Of a stretch of 64,000 bases of DNA, positions 61,534 to 64,000 are shown piece by piece (the stretch's first letter is position 1; every line of letters begins with the position of its first letter). The position numbers and the translations under genes are program-made. The DNA is from Providencia sp. GTDB taxonomy: Bacteria > Pseudomonadota > Gammaproteobacteria > Enterobacterales > Enterobacteriaceae. The stretch lies in contig NZ_DOEH01000009.1 of NCBI RefSeq assembly GCF_003533305.1, positions 1 to 64,000 of the forward strand, in the 5' to 3' direction. The notes below the pieces were generated by a model. The model had not been told where the DNA came from, did not search any database, and saw only the letters and a program-made list of their open reading frames with translations.

Positions 61534-62379
61534 TCATGCATTATCAAACCGCGAATCGCGTAATGCTTCTTTGACGCGTTTCAAGTTATCTCTAAATTTT
61601 TCGCCTCTTCTTAAAGTAAAACCCGTCGTTAAAACATCAATCACAGTTAATTGTGCTAAACGAGAGACCATTGGCATGTACATATCAGTATCTTCAGGGA
61701 CATCAATGATAATAGAAAGTGTGGCCTCTTGTGACAGCGGGGAATTTTCTGAGGTAATGGCGATGACTGTTGCATCATTTTCACGCGCTAAACGTGCCAT
61801 ATTCACTAATGCTTTGGTTCTTCCTGTATGAGAAATCAGTACGATGACGTCACCCTCGCTACTATTGATACAGCTCATACGTTGCATCACAATATCATCA
61901 AAATAAATGACAGGAATATTAAAGCGAAAGAATTTATTCATTGCATCATGTGCTACGGCAGCAGATGCACCAAAACCAAAAAAGCTAATTTTGCGTGCTT
62001 GTGTTAGTAAATCAACTGCTCTATTGATGGCGCCGATATCAAGCGAGTGTTTGACATTATCTAATCCCGCCATTGCTGATTCGAATATTTTATGCGTATA
62101 AGTGTTAACGGTGTCGGTTTCTTCTATATGCCGATTAACATAGGGTGTGCCGTTCGCCAAGTTTTGCGCTAGACGTAGTTTAAAATCAGGAAAGCCCTTG
62201 GTATCCATTTTACGGCAAAATCGATTGACAGTAGGTTCGCTGACTTCAGCGAGTTGTGCCAAGGTGGCAATACTGAGATGAATGGCCTTTTGTGGCATAC
62301 CCAAAATGACTTCAGCAACTTTTTTTTCAGATTTACTCAAAAAATCAAGACTGGTTTTCATTTGTTCTAAAATATTCAT
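61534..62379 (-). CDS. hexR: HexR, RpiR-family regulator of sugar acid and glucose catabolism
   Basis: Represses zwf, edd-eda and other genes; released by 2-keto-3-deoxy-6-phosphogluconate. 281 residues: an N-terminal RpiR helix-turn-helix (IATLAQLAEVSEPTVNRFCRKM) and a C-terminal SIS sugar-phosphate domain (ISFFGFGASAAVAHDAMNKFF, VIVLISHTGRTKALVNMARLA). It lies divergently from zwf and next to pykA, the usual place. Confidence 0.96.
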   Translation of the reverse strand: MNILEQMKTSLDFLSKSEKKVAEVILGMPQKAIHLSIATLAQLAEVSEPTVNRFCRKMDTKGFPDFKLRLAQNLANGTPYVNRHIEETDTVNTYTHKIFESAMAGLDNVKHSLDIGAINRAVDLLTQARKISFFGFGASAAVAHDAMNKFFRFNIPVIYFDDIVMQRMSCINSSEGDVIVLISHTGRTKALVNMARLARENDATVIAITSENSPLSQEATLSIIIDVPEDTDMYMPMVSRLAQLTVIDVLTTGFTLRRGEKFRDNLKRVKEALRDSRFDNA

Positions 62380-62957
62380 ATAGCAAAAGTGCCTATTTCA
62401 TCAAAAGGAGAAATTTTTCTGCCATCACGATATCCTGTGCTAATTATTGGTTATAGTTTTAAAGGCAGTCTGTATAAATGAAAATATACTATGTGTTAGC
62501 GGTGAGTTATCTAGCCATAGGGAATAAATGACTGATTTTTTGTGAAAGTTTGACCAGTATCTAATTTTCATATCAGTAAACTCACTACATATTTTGTTGT
62601 TTTATTTCAATTGTGAATTTTATTTAGCTTATAAATTAAATGTAGAGATAAAAGACACTAAAAATGCCTAGTGATTTGCTGTTTTTTTCAGCATAAAAAC
62701 TGTGAGCTGCATCATCAATATTTACTGAGCACTTGCAAAAAGGTACATTAGCAAGAAGTAGCGCTAATTTTTAACAAAATGACAATAACAGCCTATCCCA
62801 TTAGGCTATTTTTACCCGCTAAATTGAAATTAGGTCGTCTTAAAAACTGCTATGTATCAGTGTATGCTTTGATTTTTTAGCGATTTGGATTCAAATTAGC
62901 ATTAACATTATGCCTAATGGGATAGGCTCTAAATTCCGCAAATTGAGGAGAACCAAT
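62380..62957. other. hexR/zwf control region
   Basis: 578 bases, divergent. No gene. A search for TGTAATN3-5ATTACA-type HexR sites by eye found none. TGCTG-TTTTTTT-CAGCA at about 62680 is a small hairpin, and the main structure is the 17-bp inverted repeat at 62790-62928. zwf has GAGGAG eight bases before its ATG. Confidence 0.5.
62790..62928. repeat. Perfect 17-bp inverted repeat of hairpin-forming arms in the zwf leader
   Basis: AGCCTATCCCATTAGGC (62790-62806) and GCCTAATGGGATAGGCT (62912-62928) are exact reverse complements 105 bases apart. Each arm alone folds as GCCTA-loop-TAGGC with loops TCCCAT and ATGGGA, which are complementary. The right arm ends about 18 bases before the zwf ribosome binding site. 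Confidence 0.9.
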
Positions 62958-64000
62958 ATGGCGGTAAATAAAGCTGCTCAAGCTTGTGACTTGATTATTT
63001 TCGGTACTAAGGGAGATCTCGCTCGTCGTAAATTGCTTCCTTCTTTATATCAACTAGAAAAAGCAGGTTACATCCATCCTGATACACGTATTATCGGTGT
63101 GGGTCGGGCGCAATGGAGCCAGAGCGATTATATCGAATTCGTTAAACATGCATTAGATGAATTTTTAAAAGAGAAACTTGACACCGCACTTTGGGAGAAA
63201 TTAAGTGCGCGTTTAGATTTCTGTAATTTAGATGTTAACGAAACGGATAGCTTTGTACGTCTGGCTGAGATGCTGAAACAAGATTGTCAGCCTGCAATCC
63301 ATTATTTTGCTATGCCACCGAATACTTTTGGCGCAGTATGCCAAGGGCTTGGTCATGCAGGGTTAAATAAAATGCCAAACCGCGTGGTGATGGAAAAACC
63401 ATTAGGAACGAACTTGGCATCTTCTCAAGAAATCAATAATGAAGTTGCAAAATATTTTGATGAAAGCCAAGTTTATCGTATTGACCATTATCTTGGTAAA
63501 GAAACGGTTTTAAACTTATTAGCATTGCGTTTCGCTAACTCGTTATTCATTAATAACTGGGATAATCGAACAATTGATCATGTCCAGATAACAGTTGCAG
63601 AAGAAGTTGGTATAGAAGGGCGTTGGGGTTATTTTGATCAAGCGGGTCAAATGCGTGATATGGTGCAAAATCATTTACTGCAAATTTTGACCATGATTGC
63701 GATGTCACCGCCTGCAGATCTCACAACTGACCGTATCCGTGATGAAAAAGTTAAAGTTCTGCGTTCATTACGCCGTATTGACCACACTAATGTACGCGAA
63801 AAGGCGGTACGTGGACAATATACTGGTGGTTTTGTGCAAGGTAAAAAAGTGCCAGGCTATTTAGATGAAGATGGCGCGAATAAACAAAGCGCAACGGAAT
63901 CATTTGTTGCGATACGTGTGGATATTGACGATTGGCGCTGGGCAGGAGTTCCATTCTACCTGCGTACAGGAAAACGCTTACCGGCAAAATGTTCCGAAGT
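62958..64000 (+). CDS. zwf: Glucose-6-phosphate 1-dehydrogenase (5' part, runs off the window)
   Basis: First enzyme of the oxidative pentose phosphate pathway, making NADPH. The window holds about 347 codons of the usual ~490, all open. GTKGDLARRK (16-25) is the NADP loop, and RIDHYLGKE (174-182) the active-site signature with its catalytic His and Lys. GAGGAG precedes ATG 62958. It is divergent from hexR. The C-terminus lies beyond 64000. Confidence 0.97.
   Translation, partial: MAVNKAAQACDLIIFGTKGDLARRKLLPSLYQLEKAGYIHPDTRIIGVGRAQWSQSDYIEFVKHALDEFLKEKLDTALWEKLSARLDFCNLDVNETDSFVRLAEMLKQDCQPAIHYFAMPPNTFGAVCQGLGHAGLNKMPNRVVMEKPLGTNLASSQEINNEVAKYFDESQVYRIDHYLGKETVLNLLALRFANSLFINNWDNRTIDHVQITVAEEVGIEGRWGYFDQAGQMRDMVQNHLLQILTMIAMSPPADLTTDRIRDEKVKVLRSLRRIDHTNVREKAVRGQYTGGFVQGKKVPGYLDEDGANKQSATESFVAIRVDIDDWRWAGVPFYLRTGKRLPAKCSE

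Noticed and set aside
62380..62957. HexR operator between hexR and zwf
   Set aside because: No good match to the TGTAAT...ATTACA pattern was found by eye.

Overview
The window reads as chromosomal DNA of an AT-rich gammaproteobacterium of the order Enterobacterales, most likely Morganellaceae and probably Providencia. This is inferred from protein-level similarity to E. coli housekeeping genes combined with low GC, an ynbACD cluster, a LexA-type ruvAB box and a Zur-type znu operator. No species was confirmed by a search.

Layout. (1) 1-433: the relic of a P4-type integrase N-terminus. (2) 603-12632: a conserved core block, ychF, pth, ychH, prs-ispE-lolB (minus strand), then hemA-prfA-prmC-sirB1-kdsA-yhcC (plus strand). 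Relative to E. coli, sirB2 is missing and dauA has moved from beside prs to beside yhcC. (3) 12669-19377: a decayed Sel1-repeat lipoprotein gene, dauA, and a phospholipid-type cluster ynbA-ynbC-ynbD plus a small membrane protein, without ynbB. (4) 19610-29261: an accessory catabolic region with an MFS exporter and LysR regulator, then a PAS-AraC regulator divergent from an operon that matches trans-4-hydroxy-L-proline breakdown to 2-oxoglutarate (epimerase, FAD dehydrogenase, DHDPS-family deaminase, aldehyde dehydrogenase) and an AGCS sodium symporter. (5) 29283-36386: tRNA-Ser(GGA), ghrA, ycdY, a small unknown gene, yceB, mdtH, rimJ, murJ. (6) 36569-54585: argS, yecM, cutC, cmoBA, yecN, a Nudix gene, a DUF4377 lipoprotein, aspS-nudB-yebC, ruvC, ruvAB, znuCB/znuA, mepM, lpxM. 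(7) 54959-59753: a four-gene, very AT-rich chaperone-usher fimbrial operon inserted between lpxM and pykA, which are neighbours in E. coli. (8) 59891-64000: pykA, hexR and the start of zwf, which runs off the window.

The regulatory signals best supported by sequence are the Zur palindrome between znuC and znuA, the LexA-type box before ruvA, a strong tRNA promoter with a GC-rich discriminator, and about sixteen hairpin or terminator structures. The most unusual signals are a perfect 17-bp inverted repeat in the zwf leader whose arms are themselves hairpins with complementary loops, an inverted repeat overlapping the Shine-Dalgarno of the hydroxyproline operon, a 22-bp perfect palindrome between the pilin and chaperone genes, and the ynb cluster as a possible uncharacterised lipid head-group pathway.
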